Shown one piece after another: positions 15,805-23,722 of a DNA stretch of 27,787 bases. Source of the stretch: Pueribacillus sp041725775 (GTDB taxonomy: Bacteria; Bacillota; Bacilli; Bacillales; UBA6769). Position 1 is the first letter of the stretch. The number at the start of each line of letters is the position of its first letter. A model generated the notes under the pieces. It worked only from the letters and a program-made list of their open reading frames with translations. It did no database searches and was not told the origin of the DNA. The translations under genes and the position numbers were made by a program. The DNA is taken from the NCBI RefSeq assembly GCF_041725775.1, contig NZ_JBEUEL010000037.1, positions 1 through 27,787 of the forward strand, in the 5' to 3' direction.

Positions 15805-16122
15805 ATGAGATATCATAAGAAGAAATGCTTTTGCAATAAAGGACCGCATCAATGCAAATGTGGGTATCCGAAAGCAAGACCACCTCAGCAATTACCTGCA
15901 AAAGAATTGCCAGCACAATACAGTCCGGTAAAACAAAATACAGAATATGTCGGACAGGACGTCCTCGTACCCGTAGTGCACCCGACGCATACGACACAAA
16001 TCAATCATACAACTTATAAATATATGCATTCATACCCCCATACAAAATCTGTTGTTAACTCTGTTTCACACGAACACCATTGTGTATGCCCACCTAAACA
16101 CCATTGGGGAAAACATTGTTAG
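15805..16122 (+). CDS. cotD: CotD-family inner spore coat protein
   Basis: Small coat protein of 105 aa, rich in His, Cys, Pro and Tyr. The central part matches the CotD pattern VVHPTHTTQINHTTYKYMHSYPHT (compare the HPTH...NHQHFQHVHYFPHT region of B. subtilis CotD). The N-terminus is Cys/Lys-rich (KKKCFCNKGPHQCKCG) and the C-terminus is Cys/His-rich (HHCVCPPKHHWGKHC), suiting disulfide or metal cross-linking in the coat. AAGGAGGAG lies 5 nt before the ATG. A GCATA-containing element at about 15763 could be a late sporulation (sigma-K type) -10 region, but the match is not exact. A terminator follows directly, so the gene stands alone. It is expected to be made in the mother cell. Confidence 0.85.
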   Translation: MRYHKKKCFCNKGPHQCKCGYPKARPPQQLPAKELPAQYSPVKQNTEYVGQDVLVPVVHPTHTTQINHTTYKYMHSYPHTKSVVNSVSHEHHCVCPPKHHWGKHC

Positions 16123-16129
16123 CTTACAG

Positions 16130-16159
16130 AACCTACCATTTGGTGGGGTCTTCTTTTTA
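16130..16159 (+). terminator. Terminator after cotD
   Basis: AACCTACCA (16130-16138) pairs with TGGTGGGGT (16141-16149) through a very short loop, with one G-T pair and one mismatch, followed by CTTCTTTTT. It lies 8 nt past the cotD stop. Confidence 0.75.
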
Positions 16160-16309
16160 CTTTGTTCCCTCATTTTCTATTTTCTTTATTTAGATTTATT
16201 CCTTTGGTTTTTTACTACTTGAAACTTAACCTTTTTATTATAAATGTTAACTGAAGAGTAGCATCCATAGAAAGCGCTGTAACACTATTTCCAGCGTTCT
16301 TTGTAATTT

Positions 16310-16340
16310 AAAAAAGCTCCCCATAATCACTAGAAGGAGC
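16310..16340 (-). terminator. Terminator of the 16354-16785 gene
   Basis: Stem GCTCC (16316-16320) / GGAGC (16336-16340). On the minus strand the stem is followed by TTTTTT (plus-strand A-run 16310-16315). It lies just past the stop at 16354. Confidence 0.7.
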
Positions 16341-16353
16341 ATACTAAAATTTT

Positions 16354-16785
16354 TTACTCTTTATTCTTAAGCTTACGTTGAAAAAAAATAAAAATAGGTA
16401 GTGGAATAATAATCCAACCTACACTTTTAATAAGAGAATTGACTGCTTGCTTTTGAGCTTGCTCCTCTTCAAGCTGAATCATTGCATCATAAGCAGCGCG
16501 AAGTTCCTCTTCTGATTTTTCCGAGACGTTTTTTTCTTCAAATTTAAATTGTCGATACTCTTCAAACGACTGATGATATGGTGCCGGAGAAACTAGATCA
16601 GCAGCCGACATAAACACCCCAATGCTTCCGCCAATTACCATCATAAGCGTTGCAAACAAAACTAAATAATGATAAATATTTTTTAACATCAGTTCACCTT
16701 CTTCCTCGGGATTCATCCTCAACCCTGCAATAAACAAAACAATGAGTCCAATAATTACCATTGGAATAACAGAAACAGCAATCAA
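16354..16785 (-). CDS. Small membrane protein with three helices, unknown
   Basis: Protein of 143 aa, not assigned to a function. There are three hydrophobic helices: residues about 4-22, 40-62 and 119-135. Between helices 2 and 3 lies a soluble, acidic, partly coiled segment (SFEEYRQFKFEEKNVSEKSEEELRAAYDAM is its core, about 70-105). The C-terminus is basic (FQRKLKNKE). The second helix followed by SAADLVSPAPYHQSFEEY resembles a recurring motif in DUF5671-like or archaeal/bacterial putative membrane proteins, which is a weak recollection only. The start is TTG with AGGGGGTG about 5 nt upstream, a strong site. It is divergent from the ECF sigma gene. Confidence 0.7.
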   Translation of the reverse strand: MIAVSVIPMVIIGLIVLFIAGLRMNPEEEGELMLKNIYHYLVLFATLMMVIGGSIGVFMSAADLVSPAPYHQSFEEYRQFKFEEKNVSEKSEEELRAAYDAMIQLEEEQAQKQAVNSLIKSVGWIIIPLPIFIFFQRKLKNKE

Positions 16786-16962
16786 GCTTTCACCCCCTAT
16801 TGCTGTTAATTATACTCCCCAACAGTGAAAAATGCTTCAATTTTTTATTTACTAACTTCCGACTTTTTTCTTACAACATTTACGGATCGATCCTAGGATA
16901 GTGAGTACTTTAATGTACTTTGCTCTTAGCGTATCATCAAGCAACACACTATGATTATTAAT

Positions 16963-16991
16963 TGCAACGTTTCTCTTTCCTGGTCCGACTT
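16963..16991 (+). promoter_or_regulatory. Candidate ECF-type promoter of the sigma operon
   Basis: TGCAAC (16963-16968, continuing GTTT) resembles the ECF -35 box TGAAAC-n-TTT. CGACTT begins 17 nt later at 16986, resembling the -10 CGTC/CGTA box. The start codon is at 17019 with its ribosome binding site at 17000, which fits a short leader. This suggests the sigma factor transcribes its own operon. Confidence 0.5.
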
Positions 16992-17018
16992 TACTGTGAA
17001 AGGAGGAAACAAAAGCAA

Positions 17019-17549
17019 ATGGATATTGCAAAACTCGTACAAAAAGCGAAAAGCGGCAATGATGAAGCGTTTGAACAACTCATTAGCTCCGTTCGGAACA
17101 AGCTGTATCAAACTGCCTTTGCTTATGTGAGAAATGAACAAGATGCCCTTGATATTTACCAAGATACGATTTATCAGGCGTATATTTCTCTTCATACGTT
17201 GAAAAAACCAGAAAGCTTCCAAAGCTGGATTGTAAAGATGAGCGTATTTAAATCGATTGATTTTATTCGAAAGGAATCGCGTCATTTCCTAGCAGATGAG
17301 ACAGTGTTTCAAAAGCTTATGTCCACAGATAAAATGGAATCTTTAGCACATTCCTTAGACTTATCGGAAGCATTCAAGCTGCTTGATCCGCAATACAAAA
17401 CAATCATTTTGTTGCGGTATTATCACGATTTATCAGTGAAAGACATTGCTAAGATTATCGGTTGCCCAAAAGGAACGGTAAAGTCGTATTTACATCGAGC
17501 AAAAAAACAGCTTAAACCTATATTAAGAGAGGGGTATATGTATGAGTAA
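17019..17549 (+). CDS. ECF-family RNA polymerase sigma factor
   Basis: Sigma-70 family ECF factor of 176 aa. Region 2 contains AFAYVRNEQDALDIYQDTIYQAYISLHTLKKPESFQSW. Region 4 ends in a helix-turn-helix (YHDLSVKDIAKIIGCPKGTVKSYLHRAKKQLK). I chose the ATG at 17019, preceded by AAGGAGG with a rather long 12-nt spacer; a TTG frame opening at 16962 would add residues unlike any sigma factor and would start inside the putative promoter. The stop overlaps the anti-sigma start by 8 nt. The pairing with a DUF4179 protein resembles the envelope-stress ECF modules common in Bacillus and Paenibacillus. Which stress it answers cannot be told from the sequence. Confidence 0.92.
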   Translation: MDIAKLVQKAKSGNDEAFEQLISSVRNKLYQTAFAYVRNEQDALDIYQDTIYQAYISLHTLKKPESFQSWIVKMSVFKSIDFIRKESRHFLADETVFQKLMSTDKMESLAHSLDLSEAFKLLDPQYKTIILLRYYHDLSVKDIAKIIGCPKGTVKSYLHRAKKQLKPILREGYMYE

Positions 17550-18564
17550 AGAAAAATTTAATAGATCCATTGACAAATTAGATGTACCTCTACACAAACT
17601 AATTAAAAGAGAAAAGATCGCAATACATCAAGCAAAGAAAAAAAAGAAAGCTAAAAAAATGGCAACACGCTCATTTCTTACAGCTTGCTGCCTCTGTCTA
17701 GGACTACTAAGCACTGGTTTTTTTTCATCAAATATGACTGAGGCTTTATCAAAAGTTCCAATCATCGGAACGATTTATAAAGAATTTGGTGAAATGGCAG
17801 CCGATCACATAGAAAAAAATCAATTCGCAACGATCATTGAAAAGCAAGATCAAAACGAATCACTTACGATGACAGTCAAAGAAGCAGCTTACGATGGAGG
17901 GCGATTACTCGTAACGGTTGCCTATGCTGGAAAAACAAATCTTTTACTAGAAGAAAAGTCTATTGGCCATCAATATGTCACTATTAATGGTGAGACGATA
18001 AAAAGCGCGATGGAAACTTCAACTCAAAGTCTTTTAAATTCAAATACTATTATTGAAATGCATGAATTTACATTTACGAATTATAACGAATACGGCAACA
18101 GTATTGAGGTTGCTTTACATGGAAAAAACTTATTTGGTACGAAAGGTGACCTACAAGTAAGGTTTCCACTGAAAAAAGTTCAAGGAAAGATAGTTGAAAT
18201 AAATCCGAAAGCAAAAGTTCAGGATGAGTCGTATACAATTGAAGCTGAAAAGGTCATATTTTCTCCTCTTTCCACAAGGATTGACTTAAACATTGACTAT
18301 CCTGAACAAATGGATACAAATGATACATGGCCATGGTTTAACTTTTACGCAATTGACGATCAAGGTAACACATTTGATGGAACCCAAATTGAAAGCGGCA
18401 TGGCCAACGATAATGGACATCATATCATTCTAAGGTTGCCGCCAATGGAACAAATTCCTACATCTCTTACCCTTATCCCGAGAGATGTCAACCAAGCAGG
18501 GCAAAAGTATAATTTAACAGCACTAAAGTTAAAGATCCCTTTGGAGCATAATATAGACGAATAA
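17542..18564 (+). CDS. DUF4179-type membrane anti-sigma factor
   Basis: Protein of 340 aa that probably holds the ECF sigma factor at the membrane. The cytoplasmic N-terminus (1-41) is strongly basic (HQAKKKKKAKKM). One membrane helix spans about 43-62. Just outside is the DUF4179 hallmark MTEALSKVPIIGTIYKEFGE (about 66-85), followed by two beta-rich extracellular regions (about 90-205 and 210-335, the second like DUF5643). The ATG follows GAGAGGGG by 7 nt and overlaps the sigma gene. Release in related systems is by regulated proteolysis, which is not shown here. Confidence 0.85.
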   Translation: MSKEKFNRSIDKLDVPLHKLIKREKIAIHQAKKKKKAKKMATRSFLTACCLCLGLLSTGFFSSNMTEALSKVPIIGTIYKEFGEMAADHIEKNQFATIIEKQDQNESLTMTVKEAAYDGGRLLVTVAYAGKTNLLLEEKSIGHQYVTINGETIKSAMETSTQSLLNSNTIIEMHEFTFTNYNEYGNSIEVALHGKNLFGTKGDLQVRFPLKKVQGKIVEINPKAKVQDESYTIEAEKVIFSPLSTRIDLNIDYPEQMDTNDTWPWFNFYAIDDQGNTFDGTQIESGMANDNGHHIILRLPPMEQIPTSLTLIPRDVNQAGQKYNLTALKLKIPLEHNIDE

Positions 18565-18635
18565 ATGAATAACCTCTTAAGAACTACATTCCATCCTTCT
18601 GATGGATGTGAACGATGATGTGGAAAATAAAGTAT

Positions 18636-18663
18636 GGAAGAGGATACTATTTAATCCTCTTCC
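18636..18663. terminator. Hairpin between convergent anti-sigma and selO genes
   Basis: Perfect inverted repeat GGAAGAGGAT (18636-18645) / ATCCTCTTCC (18654-18663), loop of 8 nt. There is no clear T-run on either side, so termination is likely from stem strength and position only. A second, bulged hairpin lies at 18586-18609. Confidence 0.55.
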
Positions 18664-18713
18664 ACCCTATTGTCCGACTTTCCTTAAGTTTTACTAGGGT
18701 ACTTTCAAGCACG

Positions 18714-20180
18714 CTATGTTCCACAAAACGTTCGATACGGATAATGCGAAGGGGGTGGCACTGTCGAATATGCTTCTTGCTCAAAGGTATGGGCATACGG
18801 ATTTGACAGGACTTCAAGCAACCGCTCCATTACGCTATAATCTTCCTTCTCCACCGCTGCCTCAAGCGCTGCCTCTACACGATGATTTCGCGGAATCACT
18901 GCAGGATTATTGTTTTTCATTAATTGCTTTACTTCAGCTTTTGATTGTTTCTGTTCGTTTAGCCTTGCTTTCCATTGTTTTTGCCACTCTTGAAACTCCC
19001 GAGTTTTGAACAAATCCATCTCATCAAACAGTTCAAACGTTAACGCTTTAAACGTATTTGTATAGTCAGCACGGTTTTTCTCCATTATGACTAGAAGATT
19101 TCTAATTAGAGCTTCATCTTGCTCCTTTGCATGAAAAAGTCCTAACTTCGCTCTCATTCCCGTTAACAAGTGACGGTCATACACTTCAGCATAATAAGAA
19201 AGCACCTCTTTCGCCATTTCAACCGCTTTTTCCTGCTTTTTATGAAATAACGGTAACAATGATTCGGCAAACCGCGCCAAATTCCATTGCCCGATTCCTG
19301 GCTGGTTTCCATAAGCATAGCGCCCTTGCCGATCGATTGAACTAAACACGGTCTCTGGGTCATATTCATCCATAAATGCGCACGGTCCATAATCAATCGT
19401 TTCGCCACTAATTGTCATATTATCGGTATTCATAACACCATGAATAAAACCAATAAGCTGCCATTTTGCAATTAATTTAGCTTGTCGTTCAACAACATGC
19501 CGAAAAAATAAAAAGTATTTGTTATATTCTTCACTGATGTCTGGAAAATGACGGTCAATAGCGTAATCCGCTAACGCTTGCAGTTGACCTTCTTTTCCCC
19601 ATTGAGCAGCAAATTCAAACGTACCTACGCGAAGATGACTTGAAGCCACACGTGTTAATATCGCCCCCGGAAGTTCGGTCTCTCGATAAATTGGTTCACC
19701 CGTCGTCACGACAGCTAAACTTCGCGTCGTCGGAATCCCAAGCGCATGCATCGATTCACTAATGATATATTCCCGTAACATCGGTCCAAGTCCAGCACGA
19801 CCATCACCACCGCGTGAATAAGGCGTACGTCCAGCCCCTTTTAGCTGAATATCAAATCGGTCATCAGTCGGCGTAATCTGTTCACCAATCAGTACAGCTC
19901 GGCCATCACCTAACATTGTAAAATGCCCAAACTGATGCCCCGCATAAGCCTGCGCAAGCGGAAAAGCACCTTCCGGAAGCTTATTTCCAGCAAATACCGC
20001 TGTACCTTCTTCACTCTCAAGCCTTTCAGCGTTTAAACCTAAAGACTCTGCCAATCGTTTATTTAAAATAATTAGCTTCGGTAATTGAACAGGCGTTGGA
20101 TGTTGTTCGGCAAAAAACCTCCGAGGCAACCGAGCATAACTGTTTTTAAAATTCCATCCGATTTCAGAAGTAAGTTCCAT
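18714..20180 (-). CDS. selO: SelO/YdiU protein adenylyltransferase
   Basis: Pseudokinase-fold enzyme of the SelO (YdiU, UPF0061) family that transfers AMP from ATP to Ser, Thr or Tyr of target proteins; in other organisms it is tied to redox homeostasis. I start at ATG 20180 (488 aa, E. coli SelO 478), preceded by AAAGGTGA; a TTG 18 nt earlier is less likely. Family motifs seen: QAYAGHQFGHF (about 78-88), LGDGRA, LKGAGRTPYSRGGDGRA (113-129) with the ATP-contacting Lys114, HGVMNTDNM (247-255) with the catalytic Asp, and DYGPCAFMD (263-271) with the metal-binding Asp. The C-terminus ends TFCGT, where the Cys stands at the place of selenocysteine in vertebrate SelO. Confidence 0.96.
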   Translation of the reverse strand: MELTSEIGWNFKNSYARLPRRFFAEQHPTPVQLPKLIILNKRLAESLGLNAERLESEEGTAVFAGNKLPEGAFPLAQAYAGHQFGHFTMLGDGRAVLIGEQITPTDDRFDIQLKGAGRTPYSRGGDGRAGLGPMLREYIISESMHALGIPTTRSLAVVTTGEPIYRETELPGAILTRVASSHLRVGTFEFAAQWGKEGQLQALADYAIDRHFPDISEEYNKYFLFFRHVVERQAKLIAKWQLIGFIHGVMNTDNMTISGETIDYGPCAFMDEYDPETVFSSIDRQGRYAYGNQPGIGQWNLARFAESLLPLFHKKQEKAVEMAKEVLSYYAEVYDRHLLTGMRAKLGLFHAKEQDEALIRNLLVIMEKNRADYTNTFKALTFELFDEMDLFKTREFQEWQKQWKARLNEQKQSKAEVKQLMKNNNPAVIPRNHRVEAALEAAVEKEDYSVMERLLEVLSNPYAHTFEQEAYSTVPPPSHYPYRTFCGT

Positions 20181-20496
20181 TGGATCACCTTTCCGCAAAA
20201 TCCTCTATGTTGCTTCTAATATACCCATTCAAAAATGACGTTATGTCACTGTAACAATATCAAGTAGCAAACGGGATTACCAGCAAAACCGCTTTCTTGA
20301 TTCCGTTTGTCTAAGCATAAGCCTTTCACCGAGACAATGCCAATTAAAATAAGAAGATAGTTTATTGCCTAGAACAGGTAAAAAACAGATTAATAAAATA
20401 ATGAAGAGACGCTGCGAAAAACCCGTTTAGTCAACCATAATAGAGTTAAAAATGTGCGATGACATGTTTTTAATCGGTTAAAAGGAGCAAGACAAA
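20181..20496. other. Intergenic region between selO and the DUF4183 genes
   Basis: These 316 bp hold divergent control regions. A 10-bp inverted repeat with one G-T pair lies at 20268-20309 (CAAACGGGAT / ATTCCGTTTG, loop 22 nt) with no T-run. A smaller TGAC-GTTAT-GTCA repeat lies at about 20236-20248, upstream of selO. I see no gene and no convincing -35/-10 pair. Confidence 0.6.
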
Positions 20497-20901
20497 ATGA
20501 ACACTAATAAGCATAAAAACATTAAAAAACAAGTCAATCATGTTCTGTTTCCTTCAGGGTGCCCGCTCATTTATCCGAGAAATCAAAAGCGTTTATCAGA
20601 TCTTTTGCAATCTCACGTTCTTAAAACAGAAACTCATACGTATTTTGCAATATCCGATGGAAAAAAAAGAAAATATACGGATGATGATGGTCTGACAGAA
20701 TACGGAGATATGCACATACTTGACCCGAACCAAGTGTCTTATTTCAACCTGTTTGTTAATGGTGTCCTTCAACCGCATCATGTTTATGAAGTCAATAAAG
20801 GCTGTTTGTTATTTAAAACAAGCGACCTGCCACACAAGGGAGTACCTATCATTCTTCAGTTCATTATCATCCGATATCATTATTTAAATACCCTTTTATA
20901 A
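20497..20901 (+). CDS. DUF4183 protein (probable spore surface)
   Basis: Protein of 134 aa with a DUF4183 domain in its C-terminal two thirds: VSYFNLFVNGVLQPHHVYEVNKGCLLFKTSDLP, followed by a hydrophobic strand pair (VPIILQFIIIRYHYL). The N-terminus is basic (NTNKHKNIKKQVNH) and there is no signal peptide. The ATG follows AAAAGGAG by about 8 nt. DUF4183 proteins occur mainly in spore formers and are often found with collagen-like exosporium proteins; I infer a spore-surface role. It lies 72 bp before a second DUF4183 gene with little sequence identity outside the YFN-VNGVLQ core, so the pair is an old duplication. Confidence 0.75.
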   Translation: MNTNKHKNIKKQVNHVLFPSGCPLIYPRNQKRLSDLLQSHVLKTETHTYFAISDGKKRKYTDDDGLTEYGDMHILDPNQVSYFNLFVNGVLQPHHVYEVNKGCLLFKTSDLPHKGVPIILQFIIIRYHYLNTLL

Positions 20902-20973
20902 TTCTAACGTGAAAGACATCCAATCACATCAATCATATATTCATATAATAAAATAAAAAGGAGGTAAAGTATT

Positions 20974-21360
20974 TTGGCATTACAATTAATGAAGCTTCAC
21001 GTGCTTGTAAGCTCAGTTTCAACTAATCTGAATCCAGAAGTTACAAGCTTCTTTCATATAACGACTGTCGATACAGAAGGAGGAGCAACACTTACACTCG
21101 ATCCAGCTGATTTTTTTCAGGATGATGGAACAGAAGTAACGGAACTGCCAGAATTAGCGACAGATAATAGTTACTTTAATGTCTATGTAAACGGAGTTCT
21201 ACAAATGAGTGAACTGTCAACGTATACACCTGGCGCTGCCGGAATCGGTTCACTGGCAATTAACGTACCAGAAGATGATACCCCGATTCTTGCCAATTCC
21301 CCTATCGTATTAAAAGTAGTAAACTTCAATCCGTCAACTGATGCAAGCGTTGAAACTTAA
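20974..21360 (+). CDS. DUF4183 protein, second copy
   Basis: Protein of 128 aa with the DUF4183 core NSYFNVYVNGVLQMSELSTY and a C-terminal strand PIVLKVVNF. The N-terminal half is acidic (LDPADFFQDDGTEVTELPEL), unlike the basic first copy. The start is TTG with AAGGAGGT 8 nt upstream. The sequence CATATAATA at 20942-20950 fits the sigma-K type -10 pattern CATA-N3-TA, but I find no matching -35 at the right distance. A terminator follows. The function is not known; a spore surface or exosporium role is inferred from family distribution and the cotD gene 5 kb away. Confidence 0.78.
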   Translation: MALQLMKLHVLVSSVSTNLNPEVTSFFHITTVDTEGGATLTLDPADFFQDDGTEVTELPELATDNSYFNVYVNGVLQMSELSTYTPGAAGIGSLAINVPEDDTPILANSPIVLKVVNFNPSTDASVET

Positions 21361-21395
21361 AATTGAAGTCATGTCGTAAATTTTTTAAATTAAAA

Positions 21396-21443
21396 AGCCT
21401 CTTAGCAAATTAGTACGCAAAGAGGCTGATACTTTTTACTTTT
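21396..21443. terminator. Terminator after the DUF4183 pair
   Basis: Stem AGCCTCTT (21396-21403) / AAGAGGCT (21420-21427), with a T-rich tail on the plus strand at 21433-21443 and A-run 21392-21395 giving a T-run on the minus strand. It lies about 35 nt past the stop. Confidence 0.75.
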
Positions 21444-21645
21444 CCTTCCATAAATCGTATCGGAAAATTTTTACTATTTTATTCCGCTAACAGTTCAGCT
21501 GTGTTGCCAAAATTACTTATCATTCTTCTTATTTTTACCCCTCCTGACTTTTGAGCCATTATTCAGCGTCACTACTCTCCTTTGCCTCATCGATATATTT
21601 TCAACTTTACATAATTTTTATCCTTCCGAATTTTAAGAGCGGTTT

Positions 21646-21759
21646 TTATAAATCTACCACTTTGTTATGATTCTTTCCCCTTCTTTTTGTTTCATTTTTC
21701 TTTTTCCCATATCCTCTATAATCCTCAAACTCAGCAAGTACAGCAAAAATTTCATCCAC
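21646..21759 (-). CDS. Possible 37-residue protein
   Basis: The frame starts with GTG at 21759, preceded by GGGGAGTGA about 4 nt upstream. It encodes an acidic, helix-like N-terminus (VDEIFAVLAEFEDYRGYG) and a basic, Lys/Asn/His-rich tail (KKKNETKRRGKNHNK). Such a two-part composition is common in small spore-associated proteins and would not be expected by chance in AT-rich DNA. I know of no named homologue. It could be a late sporulation gene or a chance frame. Confidence 0.35.
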   Translation of the reverse strand: MDEIFAVLAEFEDYRGYGKKKNETKRRGKNHNKVVDL

Positions 21760-21881
21760 AGCTCACTCCCCAAAATTTGAGTGCAACTGCAACAACTAAG
21801 ATGATTGCGAATAGACAAAATTACTTTCACTTTTTTGTTAAACGTCCTAATCCATTTCATTGATAACATCTAATCTAACGA

Positions 21882-21921
21882 TAAAAAACGGTTCTAAGCG
21901 ATAGATTACGCTTAAAACCGT
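21882..21921 (-). terminator. Terminator of the 21964-23337 gene
   Basis: Stem ACGGTTCTAAGCG (21888-21900) / CGCTTAAAACCGT (21909-21921) with a single mismatch and 8-nt loop. On the minus strand it is followed by TTTTTT (plus A-run 21883-21888). It lies about 40 nt past the stop codon. Confidence 0.85.
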
Positions 21922-21963
21922 AATGCAACCAAATCTTTATTTTCATATTATTAGCGAAGCTAA

Positions 21964-23337
21964 TTATACTGCCTTAACTCCCTTGTATAAACCGTCCTTT
22001 TTAAGTTCATGCTTCTTAACAAACTCATCCAACACATCTTTCAAATGCAGATCGCCTACTTCTTCTAAATCATAGTGCACTCTCGTTGACGGCTTATTAA
22101 TGTTAATCACTCTCGTTAAATCCATAGGTGTTCCAATAATCACAACATCACAATCCGCTTGATTAATCGTTGCTTCTAAATCCTTCAATTGCTGTGCGCC
22201 ATAACCCATTGCTGGAAGCACATTTCCAATATGCTTATATTTTTCAAACGTTTCTTTCAGTGTACCTGCAGCATATGGACGTGGGTCAATCGATTCAGAT
22301 GCGCCTAAACGCTGTGCCGCCACCATGCCCGCTCCAATATTCATCTCACCGTGTGTCAACGTAGGACCATCTTCAACAATTAAAACACGTTTACCTTTAA
22401 TAAGTTCAGGATGCTCAACCGTAATTTTTGATTCTGCTTTAATAATCTTGCTAGCTGGTTTTGCGTGTTTAATGTTATTTTCAACAATTTGAATTGCTTC
22501 TGGATCTGCACTGTCAATTTTATTAATAATCGAGACATCTGTTGTCCGCAATGCAACTTCACCCGGATAATATTTCAACTCATGTCCTGGACGATGAGGG
22601 TCAAGAACAGTAATCGCTAAATCCGGTTCATAAAATGAAATATCATTGTTTCCGCCATCCCAAAGAATGACATCACAACCATCCGGATCATTCTCAGCTG
22701 CCTCTAAAATATCCGCATAATCAACACCAGCGTAAACAATGTTTCCTCTTGTCACATGCGGTTCATACTCTTCCATCTCTTCAATCGTACAGTCATGCTT
22801 CTTCAGATCATCGAGTGTTGCAAAACGTTGCACTCGTTGTGCATTTAAATCACCATAAGGCATAGGATGTCTGATTGCAACAACCTTTAGCCCTTGTTCC
22901 AGTAACGTTTCAATAATTTTACGAGAGGTTTGGCTCTTCCCTGTTCCTGTTCTTACGGCACATACCGAAATAACAGGTTTTTTGCTTTTCAACATCGTAT
23001 GTTTTGGTCCAAGCAATGTAAAAGTTGAGCCTGCTGCGTTCACAATTGCACTCAGACTCATTACCTCTTCATAATGAAGGTCACTATATGCAAAAACACA
23101 TTCATCGACATCGAGTTCCTTAATTAACTTTGGCAACTCATCTTGTGAATAAATCGGAATACCTTCAGGGTACATTTCTCCAGCAAGCTCACTTGGATAT
23201 TTCCGACCATCTATATCTGGAATTTGTGCAGCTGTAAAAGCAACAACATTATATTCTTCTTTATCCCGATAGTACGTATTAAAATTATGAAAATCTCTAC
23301 CAGCGGCTCCAATAATGATGACATTTTTTCTCTTCAT
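21964..23337 (-). CDS. Cyclic 2,3-diphosphoglycerate synthetase family protein
   Basis: Cytoplasmic P-loop protein of 457 aa, the size of the archaeal cyclic 2,3-diphosphoglycerate synthetase (about 460 aa), which closes 2,3-bisphosphoglycerate with ATP. The N-terminus has a nucleotide-binding fold (NVIIIGAAGRDFHNFNTYY). A P-loop AVRTGTGKSQTS lies at about 127-138. GTPase/kinase-like elements follow: VILWDGGNNDISFYEPDLAI, DPHRPGHELKYYPGE, then INKIDSADPEAI. The C-terminal part has GPTLTHGEMNIGAGMVAAQRLGA. The ATG has AGGAGAG upstream and a clear promoter at 23374-23402. The bacterial members have not been shown, to my knowledge, to make cyclic diphosphoglycerate, so the activity is uncertain while the family is clear. 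Confidence 0.88.
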   Translation of the reverse strand: MKRKNVIIIGAAGRDFHNFNTYYRDKEEYNVVAFTAAQIPDIDGRKYPSELAGEMYPEGIPIYSQDELPKLIKELDVDECVFAYSDLHYEEVMSLSAIVNAAGSTFTLLGPKHTMLKSKKPVISVCAVRTGTGKSQTSRKIIETLLEQGLKVVAIRHPMPYGDLNAQRVQRFATLDDLKKHDCTIEEMEEYEPHVTRGNIVYAGVDYADILEAAENDPDGCDVILWDGGNNDISFYEPDLAITVLDPHRPGHELKYYPGEVALRTTDVSIINKIDSADPEAIQIVENNIKHAKPASKIIKAESKITVEHPELIKGKRVLIVEDGPTLTHGEMNIGAGMVAAQRLGASESIDPRPYAAGTLKETFEKYKHIGNVLPAMGYGAQQLKDLEATINQADCDVVIIGTPMDLTRVININKPSTRVHYDLEEVGDLHLKDVLDEFVKKHELKKDGLYKGVKAV

Positions 23338-23373
23338 TGCCCATCTCTCCTACAGTTCATATCTGTAGTTATT

Positions 23374-23402
23374 ATTATACGTGATTCAGAATAAATATAC
23401 AA
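23374..23402 (-). promoter_or_regulatory. Sigma-A promoter of the diphosphoglycerate-synthetase-like gene
   Basis: On the minus strand TTGTAT (23402-23397), 17 nt, TATAAT (23379-23374). The leader of about 30 nt contains a 6-bp inverted repeat CTACAG / CTGTAG (23351-23369) that abuts the ribosome binding site. Confidence 0.75.
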
Positions 23403-23449
23403 GAGTAAATTTTTTATTTTATTTCTTAACCGTTCCCATCAAAAATTAA

Positions 23450-23482
23450 AAAGCCATTTCCCAAACTGAGAAATGGTTTTTA
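23450..23482. terminator. Terminator, T-runs on both sides
   Basis: Stem CCATTTC (23454-23460) / GAAATGG (23470-23476), with TTTTT on the plus strand after it and an A-run before it giving TTTTTAATTTTT on the minus strand. It probably ends the leftward transcript of the 23723-24010 gene, although about 240 bp separate them. Confidence 0.65.
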
Positions 23483-23722
23483 TGAATATTATAAATATAC
23501 TTTTATTCAACACGAGTAACTACCTTTTCTATACTACAACTCACACGTCAATAAACAGAAATAGTTATTTTATTCTCAAGCAAATAATCACTCACTCTAA
23601 AACTATCCATTCGAAAAAAAACAAGTTCAATATTTAAACAGAAAACAGCTACATCAAGTCAAATTTATTTCAATTAGTCAACTACTTGTACTATTTTATT
23701 CATACCTTTTAGAAATGTTATG

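Larger units (their letters stand above)
21361..21963. other. 603-bp spacer with two terminators and one possible tiny gene
   Basis: The left end holds the terminator of the DUF4183 genes and the right end the terminator of the diphosphoglycerate-synthetase-like gene. Between them the only reasonable coding signal is a 37-codon frame on the minus strand (see 21646-21759). A 71-codon frame overlapping it on the same strand has poor codon composition and no ribosome binding site. Confidence 0.6.
23338..23722. other. Intergenic region, no gene seen
   Basis: These 385 bp hold the promoter and leader of the diphosphoglycerate-synthetase-like gene at the left (to about 23402), a bidirectional-looking terminator at 23450-23482, and about 230 bp of AT-rich sequence with stops in all frames and no further structure. 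Confidence 0.65.

Noticed and set aside
21654..21869. 71-codon minus-strand frame in the DUF4183/diphosphoglycerate-synthetase spacer
   Set aside because: No ribosome binding site, unusual composition with clustered Cys and Trp, and it overlaps the better-supported 37-codon frame.
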